The notes: generated by a model not told the origin, from the sequence alone. Counted from the stretch's first letter, positions 33,733 through 44,279 are shown. The stretch: 64,000 nucleotides of DNA from Bradyrhizobium diazoefficiens (GCF_018129965.1 NZ_JAFCKW010000014.1:62001-126000); one strand, 5' to 3'. Numbers and translations are program-made.

Positions 33733-35997
33733 TCAAGCGGCGTCAGTGAGCAAGGGCCGGCGCCGGTTGAACACGAAAAGGATCAGGGCGAGCACGATCA
33801 GGATCAGGCCTGTGATCATCTTCAGCTCCGCCGAAGTTGCGGTTTTGGGAAGGCGGATCGCGTCGGGCACCACAGGTGCAGGCCGTCTGGCCGCCGGTTG
33901 GTCGTGGGCGTCGGCATGGCGTTCGCGCAACTGAGTCGGCGTCACATTGGGTCGTTCGCCAAACACTTTCTCGAAATCCCAGCCGGCCGGCAGATTGATC
34001 GGCAATTCGCTGAGCTGCAGCGGCATGCCCTCTGGACGGCTCGGCGTCTTGTCGACCGCGACGAGGCTGGTGAGCCGCGTGACGATCTGATGGTCGAGCG
34101 CCATCGCCAGGATGGCCTTGTCGGAGTCTTCGGGTGTCATTTCGCGCATCGAGCGCGCCGCTTCGGCATCGCCGATCTTGCGCCTCGCCCAGAGCTTCGA
34201 CAGGCCCTTGCCCTCTGCTGCGTTCTGCAGCGGCAGCGTCACCGACCACGGACGGTCGCCGACACGGCCCTTGATCTCGAGCGAGCCGGCGAGCCTGTCG
34301 AGCCTGGCCGCAAGCACCAGCGGCTCGTCGCGATAGACGTCGGGAATGATCGCCGGCGTCACGTCGGCCCTGGCTTCGGAGAATGTTGCGCTGAGGCCGG
34401 TCACGGCCGGGTTCTCCAGCTTGGCGAACAGGCCGCGCATGCGCTCCTCGACCTGCTCGACCGACCCGATATGGGTGAAGGCGCCGCGGCCGAGTTCGGC
34501 GGCACGCGTCATCAGATAGGTGTTGGGCGCGGACCCGATGCCGACCATGAAGACACGCGAGCGGCCGCGCATCGCCGTGATCGTCTCGAACAATTGCTGC
34601 TCGTTGCCGATCGCACCGTCGGTCAGGAAGACGATCTGGCGAACCATGCCGGTGTCGGCGAGCTTGTCGGTGAGCGCGGCGCGCATGGCCGGCACCATCT
34701 CGGTGCCACCGCGCGCCTGAAGGGCGCTGACGAACGAGGTGGCGTCGCCGACATGCGCGGCGTCGGCCGGCACGGAGGCCGGAAACAGCATGTCCATCGT
34801 GTCGTCGAAGCGGATGACGTTGAAGCGGTCATTGGGCTGGAGCCGGGAGAGAGCGTAGGTCAGGCTTGCCTTGGCCTGCACGATCGACGTGCCGCCCATC
34901 GAGCCGGAATTATCGATCACGAACACGACCTCACGCGGCAGCGACTTCCGCGTCGAAGCTTCTGCGCCGGGTGGGGTCACGAAGGCGAGCAAATAGTCGG
35001 CATCCCCGACACGCTCGTGGAACAGGGCGACCGACGGCGCCTTCTCGGCAGCCGGTTTCCAGGTCAGCTCGAAATCGCGGTCGGCGGGAACAGTGCCATC
35101 GGCGAGTGTAACGACTCGCGTCATGTTGTCCGGGCTCTCGACCTTGATGGCATGGTGGTGGCTCTTGACTTCGCCCAGCGCAAAGCCGGCTTTCAGATGG
35201 ACCGTGATACTGGTCGGATTGACAGGCGCGTTGCTGGCGGGATCGAGTAAGGGCGGCGAGATGCGGTCGCGGTCCGGCACCGGGTCCGAATGGGTCGCGC
35301 CCCAGCCTGAGCCATCCTGGCGGAAGTCGACGCTCTGAACGATCGGTGCCGGATTGTAGCGCGGCCCGACCACCAGCGGCAGGCGCAGCGAATATTCGTT
35401 GCCGCTCTGGTGTACAGGCTCCTGATATTCGATCTGCACCAGCACCGTCTCGCCGGGACCGAGATTGGCGACCGAATTGGTGAAGATGTTCGGCCGCTCC
35501 TGCTCGGTGAGCGCCGCCTTCTGGCCTTGACGGCGCGCCTGCTCGTAGATCACACGGGCCTGCTGCCGCTCCTTGATGTCGCCGACGATGACACGGTCGC
35601 CGACCACCATCTTGAGCGTATCGACGGCGCCATTGGTCGCGAGCGGATACACATAGGTCGCTTCGACCCAGTTCCTGGTCGGGTTGCGAAACACTTGCGT
35701 GACGCGGGCGCGCAAGGTCGGGCCTGATACGTTGATGTCGACGTCGATGCCGAGGCGGATCGCCTCGACGGTGGCGCCGTCGTCCTTCAGCAGGAGGGAG
35801 CCGGATCTGGCATCGCCGGGCTGGAGCAGGCTGGCCTGCTCCGATGTGGCCGACCAACCCGGCTCGAAGCTCACCAGCAGCGCCACGCAGGCGACCAGGA
35901 TCACCGCAATGCCCTGTACGAGAAGAAACAATCCGAGCTTGATCAGCCGACGCAGCATGGGATGATAGTCGCTGTCGGCGGTGTCGTAGGTGTCCAT
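33733..35997 (-). CDS. VIT/VWFA surface protein with LPKTA sorting signal (dedicated sortase substrate)
   Basis: 754 residues. There is a membrane segment near the N-terminus (about 17-43), a VIT domain at about 70-205 (QVFRNPTRNWVEATYVYPLA; QARVIYEQARRQGQKAALTE), and a von Willebrand A domain at about 355-530 with the MIDAS motif DNSGS (362-366), GGTEM and FLTDGA. The C-terminus is a complete sorting signal: LPKTA at 716-720, a hydrophobic helix (MITGLILIVLALILFVF) and NRRR. This is the architecture of the proteobacterial dedicated-sortase target family. VIT-VWFA proteins bind partners through a metal site. The sortase gene follows on the same strand. Confidence 0.93.
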   Translation of the reverse strand: MDTYDTADSDYHPMLRRLIKLGLFLLVQGIAVILVACVALLVSFEPGWSATSEQASLLQPGDARSGSLLLKDDGATVEAIRLGIDVDINVSGPTLRARVTQVFRNPTRNWVEATYVYPLATNGAVDTLKMVVGDRVIVGDIKERQQARVIYEQARRQGQKAALTEQERPNIFTNSVANLGPGETVLVQIEYQEPVHQSGNEYSLRLPLVVGPRYNPAPIVQSVDFRQDGSGWGATHSDPVPDRDRISPPLLDPASNAPVNPTSITVHLKAGFALGEVKSHHHAIKVESPDNMTRVVTLADGTVPADRDFELTWKPAAEKAPSVALFHERVGDADYLLAFVTPPGAEASTRKSLPREVVFVIDNSGSMGGTSIVQAKASLTYALSRLQPNDRFNVIRFDDTMDMLFPASVPADAAHVGDATSFVSALQARGGTEMVPAMRAALTDKLADTGMVRQIVFLTDGAIGNEQQLFETITAMRGRSRVFMVGIGSAPNTYLMTRAAELGRGAFTHIGSVEQVEERMRGLFAKLENPAVTGLSATFSEARADVTPAIIPDVYRDEPLVLAARLDRLAGSLEIKGRVGDRPWSVTLPLQNAAEGKGLSKLWARRKIGDAEAARSMREMTPEDSDKAILAMALDHQIVTRLTSLVAVDKTPSRPEGMPLQLSELPINLPAGWDFEKVFGERPNVTPTQLRERHADAHDQPAARRPAPVVPDAIRLPKTATSAELKMITGLILIVLALILFVFNRRRPLLTDAA

Positions 35998-36181
35998 TTG
36001 GCCTGCTCCCGAAGGATGTTGGGTGCTGTCAGCTTCCGCCGGGAGGCTTCATTCTGCGAGCAGAACGATCGGCAATGTTCCGCCGCGGCCGGCCCCAATC
36101 GGCCTGCGCCGAGGCGGGCGTGTGCGGTTTTGTGCTGCTCTGTCCGCCCTGCTAGACTGGTGCTCCCAAGGCAGGGCCACG

Positions 36182-36952
36182 ATGCAGGCGCAGGATAAAT
36201 TCACCGACAAGCAGTTTTCGGACGAGCAGAGCCGCGAGATCGCGGAGACGATTCGCGAGGAACTTGCGAGGCGCCGGATTTCACGGCAGGCGCTGGCCGA
36301 GCAGGCCAAGCTCAGCCTGTCCACGCTGGAGAAGGTGCTCGGCGGCCGCCGGCCGTTCACGCTGGCGACGACCGTCCGGCTGGAGCAGGCGCTCGGGGTG
36401 TCCTTGCGCAAAGGTGGCGCCGTTGTGACGCCTGCGGCCGCGAGCGATGTTGCGCCTGATAGCCTCGGCTCCTATGCGCATCGCGCCGTGACCTGGCTCG
36501 AGGACGTCTACGTCACGTTGCGGCCGTCCTTCGGCGACAAGGACGCGATCTTCGCCTACCGCACCGAGATCGTCTGGGACCCGACGGTCTCTTCACTGGT
36601 GTTTCGCGAGGGTGAGCGGACCGATACGGCCTATGAGCACACCGGCGAGGTTGCCGTCCCTCACCAGTCCGGCTTCATCTACCTCGTCATCATCAAGCAC
36701 GGCCAGCATCGCGTCATCACGGTGTCGCGGCCGACAGTGGCCGGCGAGATGTACGGCATCATCTCGACGCTCCGTGCCGGCCCCGGCTCACAACTGACGC
36801 CGATTGCAGCGCCGATCGCCTATGTGCCGATCCGGAATATTCCGCAACCATCCCTTGGCCGGGTCGCGCCCGGCAATCCCAACCATGAATTGTACCGCAA
36901 GCATCTGCGCCGTACGGTCGACGAATCGTTTGCGCTGTTTCTGCCTGCATAG
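36182..36952 (+). CDS. HTH transcriptional regulator with C-terminal sensing domain
   Basis: 256 residues from the ATG at 36182; the frame is open from 35990 but those residues have no fold. An XRE-like helix-turn-helix lies at about residues 20-75 (RRISRQALAEQAKLSLSTLE, then KVLGGRRPFTLATTVRLEQA). The remaining 170 residues form an unfamiliar domain (YRTEIVWDPTVSSLVFREGE; YLVIIKHGQHRVITVSRP) that may bind a ligand. It is divergent from the sortase-substrate gene with 184 bases between starts, so it may regulate that pair. A terminator follows. Confidence 0.8.
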   Translation: MQAQDKFTDKQFSDEQSREIAETIREELARRRISRQALAEQAKLSLSTLEKVLGGRRPFTLATTVRLEQALGVSLRKGGAVVTPAAASDVAPDSLGSYAHRAVTWLEDVYVTLRPSFGDKDAIFAYRTEIVWDPTVSSLVFREGERTDTAYEHTGEVAVPHQSGFIYLVIIKHGQHRVITVSRPTVAGEMYGIISTLRAGPGSQLTPIAAPIAYVPIRNIPQPSLGRVAPGNPNHELYRKHLRRTVDESFALFLPA

Positions 36953-36974
36953 ATCCGCCCCGACGATGCGAACG

Positions 36975-37004
36975 AAAAAAAATAGCGGCCCTGCGGCCGC
37001 TATT
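36975..37004 (-). terminator. Rho-independent terminator of the binding-protein gene
   Basis: AATAGCGGCC (36981-36990) and GGCCGCTATT (36995-37004) form a perfect 10-bp stem with a CTGC loop. Read on the minus strand the stem is followed by eight T (36975-36982), so it terminates the 37034-38254 gene; it can also stop the convergent HTH gene. Confidence 0.9.
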
Positions 37005-37033
37005 TCGTTGAGGCAGGCTTGGTCGCTAGCGAA

Positions 37034-38254
37034 CTAGCCACCTGTTTCGGCGCTGATGATGTCGCCGAACAGGTCCCACTTGCCGCCCTTGAACTGCATC
37101 ATCTTGAGCTGCTCGATCGGAGCGAAGTCGTTCGGATTGGTGTTGATCTTGATGCCGGGAATCAGCACGTCAGGAGCGAAGTCCTTCAGGCTCGCAGCCT
37201 GCTTCATCACGTTCTCCCGGGTCAGATCGTCGCCGCATTGCTTGAGCGTCTGCACCAGCGTCTGCGCGGCGGCGTATCCGTAGACCAGATTGGTGTCGGA
37301 CACATTGGCGCCGGGCATGTATTTGTCGATGAAGGCCATGAACTTCTTCATGCCCTCGTCATCCTTCCATTGCGCATCGGACGCGTCCTTCAGATAGGTC
37401 GCCGACAGCACGCCTTCGGATGCCGCGAGGCCCGCCGGCTGCATGACCGCGCCGATCGAGATCGACACATCCGTCATCACCTGCATCGGCTTCCACTCGA
37501 GCTCGGCGATCTTCTTGATCGCCTGCGCCGCGAATTTCGGCGTTGCGATGTTGACGAAGACGTTGGCGCCGGTGCCCTTCAGCTTGACGATGTGGGAATC
37601 GATCGAGGGCTCGGTGGTCTCGTAGCTTTCTTCGGCGACGATGAGCGAGGAGGCCTTGTCGCCGAAGATTTCCTTGATGCCGGTGACGTAGTCCTTGCCG
37701 AAATCGTCATTGGCATAGAAGATCGCGACCTTGGCCTCGGGCTTCGCCTTCAGGATGTATTTCGCGAAGATTCGCGCCTCGACCCGGTAGCTGGGCTGAA
37801 AGCCCATGGTCCAGGGGAAGGCCTTCGGGTCGTTCCACTTGCTCGCGCCGGTGGCGAGGAAGAGCTGCGGCACCTTCTTGGCGTTGTGATATTTCTGTAC
37901 GGCGGTCTGGGTCGGTGTGCCCAGCGCATTGAACACCAGGAACACCTCGTCGCTCTCGATCAGCTTGCGGACCTGCTCCACCGTCTTCGGCGGCGAATAG
38001 CCGTCGTCGTAGGAGACCCAGTTGATCTTGCGGCCGTTGATGCCGCCCTGCTCGTTGATCATCTTGAAATAGGCCTCTTCGGTCTTGCCGATGATGCCGT
38101 AGGCGGAAGCCGGACCGGAATAGGCCTCGACGTTGCCGATCTTGATCTCGGTGTCGCTGGCGCCGGTGTCGTATTTCTTCTGCGCATGGGCGCCCTGGGC
38201 CGTGAACAACATCAGCGCCGTCGCTGCGGCAAGCAGGGAGAGAGTCTTGTTCAT
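37034..38254 (-). CDS. Branched-chain-amino-acid-type ABC substrate-binding protein
   Basis: 406 residues with a clear signal peptide (MNKTLSLLAAATALMLFTAQ, cut after GAHA) and AAGGAA before the ATG. It has the LivJ-like fold: EIKIGNVEAYSGPASAYGII, INEQGGINGRKINWVSYDDG and FYANDDFGKDYVTGIKEIFG. These proteins bind amino acids but also many carboxylic and aromatic acids. No permease or ATPase gene is adjacent; it lies downstream of an acyl-CoA ligase on the same strand, which suggests capture of the acid that the ligase activates. Confidence 0.93.
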   Translation of the reverse strand: MNKTLSLLAAATALMLFTAQGAHAQKKYDTGASDTEIKIGNVEAYSGPASAYGIIGKTEEAYFKMINEQGGINGRKINWVSYDDGYSPPKTVEQVRKLIESDEVFLVFNALGTPTQTAVQKYHNAKKVPQLFLATGASKWNDPKAFPWTMGFQPSYRVEARIFAKYILKAKPEAKVAIFYANDDFGKDYVTGIKEIFGDKASSLIVAEESYETTEPSIDSHIVKLKGTGANVFVNIATPKFAAQAIKKIAELEWKPMQVMTDVSISIGAVMQPAGLAASEGVLSATYLKDASDAQWKDDEGMKKFMAFIDKYMPGANVSDTNLVYGYAAAQTLVQTLKQCGDDLTRENVMKQAASLKDFAPDVLIPGIKINTNPNDFAPIEQLKMMQFKGGKWDLFGDIISAETGG

Positions 38255-38296
38255 GAAAATTCCTTGGGTTCTTCTGGGTTGGAGCAGTCACGTCGA

Positions 38297-38324
38297 AAAA
38301 GAAAAGCGCCCGAAAGGGCGCTTT
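38297..38324 (-). terminator. Terminator hairpin between acyl-CoA ligase and binding protein
   Basis: AAAGCGCCC (38303-38311) pairs with GGGCGCTTT (38316-38324) around GAAA. On the minus strand the stem is followed by a T-rich tract (TTCTTTTTC), so it ends the ligase transcript and makes the downstream binding protein partly independent. Confidence 0.85.
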
Positions 38325-38326
38325 GG

Positions 38327-39877
38327 TCAGGCATTGGCGACTTTCCTGTCGACCTCCGAGGCGACGGAAAAGTCCTCGCGCAAAGTCGGCTTGTGGATCT
38401 TGCCGGTCGCGTTGCGCGGCAGCGCATCGACGAAGCGGATCTGGCGCGGACATTTGAACCGGGCGAGATTGGCCGCGCAATGCGCGAAGACGTCCGCCTC
38501 GGTCAGCCGCTGGCCGGGCTTGACCGCGACGATGGCGAGGCCCACCTCGCCCCATTGCGCGTCGGGGATGCCGATCACCGCAGCTTCAGCGATGGCGTTG
38601 AGCTGGTGCAGGACGTTCTCGACCTCGGCCGGATATACGTTCTCGCCGCCGGAGATATACATGTCCTTCCAGCGGTCGACGATGTAGTAGAAGCCTTCCT
38701 CGTCGATCCGCGTCGCGTCGCCGGTGTGCAGCCAGCCGTCCGTGAACGAGGTCTTGTTCGCTTCCGGCCTGTTCCAGTAGCCGGGCGTGATGTTCGGTCC
38801 CTTGACCCAGAGTTCGCCGAGCTCGCCGACATCGGCATCGCTGCCGTCGGGGCGGACGATCCGCACCTCCGTGTGCAGCACCGGCTTGCCGGCGGAGCCG
38901 GCCTTCCGTGCCGCGTCCTCGCGGTCGAGCACCAGCACCGCGGGCGAGGTCTCGGTCATGCCATAGCCCTGCTGAAGTGCGACGCCGCGCGCCTCCCAGA
39001 CCTTGAGCAATGGCACAGGCATCGGCGCGCCGCCGACACCGCCGACGATCAGCCGGGAAAGATCGGTGGTCGCGAAGGCCGGATGCTGCGCCATGAACTG
39101 ATAGATCGCGGGTACGCCGAAGAATACGTTGATGCCCTGCGCGGGATCGTTGATCAGGCCGAGCGCCGTGCCGGGATCGAAGGCGCGCATGATCATCACG
39201 GTGCCGCCGGCATGCAGCACCGGATTGGTGTAGCAGTTCAGTCCGCCGGTGTGGAACAGCGGCAGCACGGTGAGCAGCACCGAGGCCGGTCCGATACAGG
39301 CGGGGCCGCCGAGATTGACGCAATTCCAGAACGTCATGCCATGCGTGATGGTCGCGCCCTTCGGATACCCCGTGGTGCCCGACGTGTACATGATGGTCGA
39401 GACGTCATCGAGCGTGACCTCCTCGGCGCGGGCCAGAGGCTTGGCGGCGGCAATGCCGCCTTCATAGGTGCCGCCGGGACCGAGCAGCAGGCTGGTCGCG
39501 ATGTTGCAAAGCCTTGCAACGCTCAGTGCGGTGTCGGCCAGATCGGCGTCGTGGATCATCACCTTCGGCGCGCAGTCGGCCGTGATGAACTGAAGCTCGG
39601 GAACGGTGAGGCGGGTGTTGAGCGGCACGAAGATCGCACCGAGACGCCCGCAGGCGAATTGCACCTCCAGCGTATCGGTGGTGTTCAGCGCCAGAACGGC
39701 AACGCGGTCCCCGCGCGAGACCTTGAGCGTGTCATGGAGGAAGCCGGCCAGGCGGGAGATGCGCGCATCGAATTGCGAATAGGTGAGGCGGCGCGCGCTG
39801 GCGAGGTCGACGACCGCGACCTTGTCAGGCGTGCGGCGGCCATGATGGGCGATCCAGTCGTAATAACGAACGGCCAA
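38327..39877 (-). CDS. Acyl-CoA synthetase (AMP-forming), TTG start
   Basis: 516 residues if translation starts at the TTG at 39877 (LAVRYYDWIAHHGRRTPDKV), which has GGGAGGA 5 bases ahead; the frame is open back to 40093 but that part overlaps the divergent gene and has no fold. ANL-family motifs: A3 IMYTSGTTGYPKGATITHG, A5 QQGYGMTETSPA, A7 WLHTGDATRIDEEGFYYIVD, A8 RWKDMYISGGENVYPAEVEN, and A10 RNATGKIHKP with the catalytic Lys. It activates a carboxylic acid with ATP and CoA; the chain type is unclear. Divergent from acyl-CoA dehydrogenase 1 and probably in the same catabolic pathway. Confidence 0.9.
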   Translation of the reverse strand: MAVRYYDWIAHHGRRTPDKVAVVDLASARRLTYSQFDARISRLAGFLHDTLKVSRGDRVAVLALNTTDTLEVQFACGRLGAIFVPLNTRLTVPELQFITADCAPKVMIHDADLADTALSVARLCNIATSLLLGPGGTYEGGIAAAKPLARAEEVTLDDVSTIMYTSGTTGYPKGATITHGMTFWNCVNLGGPACIGPASVLLTVLPLFHTGGLNCYTNPVLHAGGTVMIMRAFDPGTALGLINDPAQGINVFFGVPAIYQFMAQHPAFATTDLSRLIVGGVGGAPMPVPLLKVWEARGVALQQGYGMTETSPAVLVLDREDAARKAGSAGKPVLHTEVRIVRPDGSDADVGELGELWVKGPNITPGYWNRPEANKTSFTDGWLHTGDATRIDEEGFYYIVDRWKDMYISGGENVYPAEVENVLHQLNAIAEAAVIGIPDAQWGEVGLAIVAVKPGQRLTEADVFAHCAANLARFKCPRQIRFVDALPRNATGKIHKPTLREDFSVASEVDRKVANA

Positions 39878-40133
39878 AAATTCCTCCCTCGACGGTCTGG
39901 TGCCGCCTGCATTCTTGTTGTCATGCACCATGCCCGGCATCGCTCTGGGGGACCAGCCGGAGTTTTGTGCAGCGTCTTTTTCGACGAATTCTTGACCCGG
40001 AGTTGGCCTGCGGGGGACGAAAATCGTCTTGCGTTGAGTTGCTAGGGCACGCTCAGCCACTCCGCGCAAGTGAGACGCCGGTGTTCCGGCCATGGTGAAT
40101 CAGATCAATCGCCGCAAACGAGGCGACAGCAAC

Positions 40134-41270
40134 ATGAGAAGCCCGTTCTATACCGCCGAGCACGATGCCTTCCGCGAGGTTATGCGCCGCTTCGTCGACA
40201 AGGAGATCGCGCCGTTCGCCCATGAATGGGACGAGGCCGGCGAATTTCCCCGGGCGCTCTATCGCAAAGCGGCCGAGATCGGACTGTTGGGGCTCGGATT
40301 TCCCGAGGAATATGGCGGGATCGCCGCCGACCAGTTCATGAAGATCGTCGCCAGCCAGGAACTGGCGCGAGCGGGCGCCGGCGGCATCAGTGCCAGCCTG
40401 ATGAGCCACACCATCGGCTCGCCGCCGATTGCCCGGGCGGCGCGCCCGGAGGTCAAGGCTCGCGTGCTGCCGAAGGTCCTTTCTGGCCAGTCGATCTCTG
40501 CGCTCGCGATCACCGAGCCCGGCGGCGGTTCGGACGTTGCCGGGCTCCGCACCAAAGCGCGGCGCGATGGCGATCACTACGTCGTGAGCGGAGAGAAGAC
40601 GTTCATCACCTCAGGCATGCGTGCCGATTATCTGACCGTTGCGGTGCGTACCGGCGGCGAAGGGGCCGGCGGCGTCAGCCTGCTCCTGATCGAGGGCGAT
40701 ACGCCCGGCCTGTCGCGCACCAAGCTGAAGAAGATGGGCTGGTGGGCCTCCGATACCGCCACGCTGCATTTCGACGAATGCCGGGTCCCGGCCGAAAATC
40801 TGATCGGCGAGGAGGGCCAGGGCTTCAAGATCATCATGCAGAATTTCAACAGCGAGCGCATGGGCATGGCGGCGGGCTGCACGGCCTTTGCGCGGGTCTG
40901 CCTCGACGAGGCGATCGCCTATGCCAGGGAGCGCAAGACCTTCGGCAAGCCGCTGGCCCAGCACCAGGTCATCAGGCACAAGATCGTGGACATGGCGCAA
41001 AAGGTTGCGGCGTCCCAGGCGATGCTGGAACTGCTGGCCTGGCGACTCGAGCAGGGCGAGAGCCCGGTTGCCGAAATCTGCATGATGAAGAACCAGGCGA
41101 CGCAGACCATGGCGTTCTGCGCCTCGGAAGCCGTGCAGATCTTCGGCGGCGCCGGCTTCATGCGCGGCATCAAGGCCGAGCGCATCTACCGCGAGGTCAA
41201 GGTCAACGCCATCGGCGGCGGCACGGAGGAGATCATGAAGGATCTGGCTAGCCGGCAGATGGGTTTGTGA
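40134..41270 (+). CDS. Acyl-CoA dehydrogenase 1
   Basis: 378 residues from the ATG at 40134 (MRSPFYTAEH). It has the full acyl-CoA dehydrogenase pattern: GLLGLGFPEEYGGIAADQFM, ALAITEPGGGSDVAGLRTKA, KTFITSGMRADYLTVAVRTG, KKMGWWASDTATLHFDECRV, and the C-terminal QIFGGAGFMRGIKAERIYRE with GGGTEEIMKD, whose Glu is the likely catalytic base. It takes an acyl-CoA to the 2-enoyl-CoA using FAD and passes electrons to ETF. A second dehydrogenase follows after a repeat, suggesting that two successive or alternative substrates are oxidised. Confidence 0.93.
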   Translation: MRSPFYTAEHDAFREVMRRFVDKEIAPFAHEWDEAGEFPRALYRKAAEIGLLGLGFPEEYGGIAADQFMKIVASQELARAGAGGISASLMSHTIGSPPIARAARPEVKARVLPKVLSGQSISALAITEPGGGSDVAGLRTKARRDGDHYVVSGEKTFITSGMRADYLTVAVRTGGEGAGGVSLLLIEGDTPGLSRTKLKKMGWWASDTATLHFDECRVPAENLIGEEGQGFKIIMQNFNSERMGMAAGCTAFARVCLDEAIAYARERKTFGKPLAQHQVIRHKIVDMAQKVAASQAMLELLAWRLEQGESPVAEICMMKNQATQTMAFCASEAVQIFGGAGFMRGIKAERIYREVKVNAIGGGTEEIMKDLASRQMGL

Positions 41271-41275
41271 GATTC

Positions 41276-41374
41276 CGTCATTCCGGGGGCGCCTAGCGCG
41301 AACCCGGAATCCAGAGATGAGTCCGACAATGTCGAGATTCCGAGTTCGACGCTGCGCGCCGCCCCGGAATGACG
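41276..41374. repeat. Palindromic intergenic repeat, family C copy 1
   Basis: Starts CGTCATTCCGGGGGCGCCTA and ends CCCCGGAATGACG, so the ends are inverted. It ends 10 bases before the next ATG and its right end merges into that gene's ribosome site (GACGAGGAAAGAAA). The second copy is at 45246-45325. Confidence 0.85.
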
Positions 41375-41384
41375 AGGAAAGAAA

Positions 41385-42547
<1,163 letters not shown>

Positions 42548-42548
<1 letters not shown>

Positions 42549-43204
42549 TGATCACGCTCTATCACTGCGATGCCGCGCGCTCGTTCCGTCCGCTCTGGAT
42601 GCTGGAGGAGATGGGGCTTCCTTACGAGTTGAAGATGCTGCCGTTCCCCCCGCGCGTCTTCGCCAAGGAGTACCTGGCGCTCAATCCTTTGGGCACGATC
42701 CCGTTCATGGTCGACGGCGAGACGAAGATGACGGAGTCCTCCGGCATCTGCCACTATCTCGGGGTCAAGCACGGGCCGACGCCGCTGATGGTCGGTCCCG
42801 AGGATCCCGCCTATGGCGCCTTCCTGAACTGGATGTATTTTAGCGACGCCACGTTAACCTTTCCGCAAACGCTGGTGCTCCGCTACACCCAGCTGGAACC
42901 GGAGGAGCGCCGCAATCCCCAGGTTGCCGGCGATTATGCCAAATGGTTCCTGGGCCGGCTTCGTGCCGTCGAGGCCGCGACCGCGAATGCTGAAACCCTG
43001 TGCGCCGGCCGCTTCACTGCCGCGGACATCGTGGTCGGCTACGCGCTGCGCCTCGCCAACAACATCGGGCTCGCGAAGGATTTCGGGCCAAATGTCGCAT
43101 CCTATTGGGCGCGATTGCAGCAGCGCGATGGCTTCAAGCGCGCAGTTGCTGCAGAGCAAAAAGCCGGCGCCGAGCAGAATGTCGCGCCGCGGGTGCGCGC
43201 CTAA
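42548..43204 (+). CDS. Glutathione S-transferase family protein
   Basis: 218 residues starting at the ATG that overlaps the preceding stop. The N-terminal thioredoxin-like domain reads LYHCDAARSFRPLWMLEEMG and the glutathione-binding segment is NPLGTIPFMVDGETKMTESS (cis-Pro, then the E/S pair). The C-terminal all-helical domain ends with the N-capping region AGRFTAADIVVGYALRLANN. Which activity it has (conjugation, isomerisation, dehalogenation) is not readable. Coupling to an acyl-CoA dehydrogenase suggests a pathway role rather than general detoxification. Confidence 0.9.
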
Positions 43205-43227
43205 GGCGCTTTGCTCCGGCGAAGGCG

Positions 43228-43273
43228 CAGTCGAATACATTCCGGATGGGGCTTCTGGCCCTTCCGGAATGAC
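43228..43273. repeat. Short ATTCCGGA inverted repeat
   Basis: ACATTCCGGATGGGGCTTCT followed by GGCCCTTCCGGAATGACG forms a short inverted repeat related to the end of family C. It lies in the 176-base gap before the AraC gene. Confidence 0.5.
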
Positions 43274-43380
43274 GATGTTTTGCGCGCCATGACAGCGCTA
43301 TCGCGTCGTGACAGCGCCCAAATTTCCGCTAAGGTGACCTCCGTCCGCAGCGGCCATAGAGCCGCGCGAGGAGGATCCCA

Positions 43381-44181
43381 ATGGAAGATATCGGTCGCGA
43401 ATCCGACCACCTGATGCTGATCACCCCTGAGCGGGTCTTCTATGCCGGCTTGCTGGGTCGCCCCCGCAAGCGCAGCCCCGGCTGCTACCACGTCTATGTT
43501 GCCGTGAAGGGCAATCTGCACCTGACCATCGACGACGTTCTCGCCACCGGAGAGCTGTTCGTCACCCTGCCGAACCAGCGGCATTCCATCGCCAGCGACT
43601 ACCGCACTGCAATCAGCGTGACGCTCGAGCCGGAGAGCGTTCCGGATGGCGTGATCGAGGCCCTGGCCCAGCGGCTGACGGGACCCGACAGGGCCGCCTA
43701 CGCCCGCAAGATCCTCGCCGCGTATGCGCTGCTGCGCCAGCGCCGCTATGGCGACATCACCACCGCCGAATTCGACGAGATGTGCTTTGGCGAGGCGCTG
43801 CCGCGCCGTGTGCTCGACCCGCGCGTGATGCGTGCCGTCGCCCGCATCGGCCGCTTCACGGGCGAGCCCGTGACGGCGGATACATGCGCCGCGGATGCGG
43901 GCCTGTCCGCCTCGCGCTTCCTGCATTTGTTCAAGGAGGAGACCGGTATCTCCTTCCGTTCCTTCCGCGCCTGGAAGCGTGCGCGGCATCTGCTGCACTT
44001 TGCCAACCAGGACCTCAATCTCGCCCATCTCGCGCAGGACATCGGCTATCCCGACTCGACTCATTTCAGCCATTCGATCCGCCGCTTCTACGGATTGAAG
44101 CCGCGCGCCATCTTCGTCGGCTCGCGCGATCTTGCGATCTATCGCAGCACCGAAACGGTGAGGCTGGCGGAGGCGAGTTGA
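43381..44181 (+). CDS. AraC-family transcriptional regulator
   Basis: 266 residues with GAGGAGG 6 bases before the ATG. The N-terminal part is a cupin-like effector domain (GCYHVYVAVKGNLHLTIDDV; TLPNQRHSI). The C-terminal double helix-turn-helix is CAADAGLSASRFLHLFKEET, then FRAWKRARHLLHFA and HLAQDIGYPDSTHFSHSIRR with FYGLKPRAI. It likely responds to a pathway acid and activates the flanking acyl-CoA metabolism genes; this is inferred from position in the cluster. Confidence 0.93.
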   Translation: MEDIGRESDHLMLITPERVFYAGLLGRPRKRSPGCYHVYVAVKGNLHLTIDDVLATGELFVTLPNQRHSIASDYRTAISVTLEPESVPDGVIEALAQRLTGPDRAAYARKILAAYALLRQRRYGDITTAEFDEMCFGEALPRRVLDPRVMRAVARIGRFTGEPVTADTCAADAGLSASRFLHLFKEETGISFRSFRAWKRARHLLHFANQDLNLAHLAQDIGYPDSTHFSHSIRRFYGLKPRAIFVGSRDLAIYRSTETVRLAEAS

Positions 44182-44187
44182 TCGCGT

Positions 44188-44279
44188 CGTAGGGTGGGCA
44201 AAGCGAAGCATGCCCTCCATTTTCGCCGAGCACGGAAGCGTGGTGGGTACGGCGCGAGAGCGCCTTTGCCCACCCTGCG
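44188..44279. repeat. Palindromic intergenic repeat, family A copy 2
   Basis: Begins CGTAGGGTGGGCAAAGCGAA and ends GCCTTTGCCCACCCTGCG; it matches the copies at 12690 and 48942. It lies just after the AraC gene. Confidence 0.85.

Noticed and set aside
37019..40045. A 1008-codon open frame on the plus strand
   Set aside because: It lies antisense to the binding-protein and acyl-CoA-ligase genes, both of which have clear family motifs. Its translation is low-complexity, rich in Arg, Asp, His and Gly, as expected of GC-rich shadow frames.
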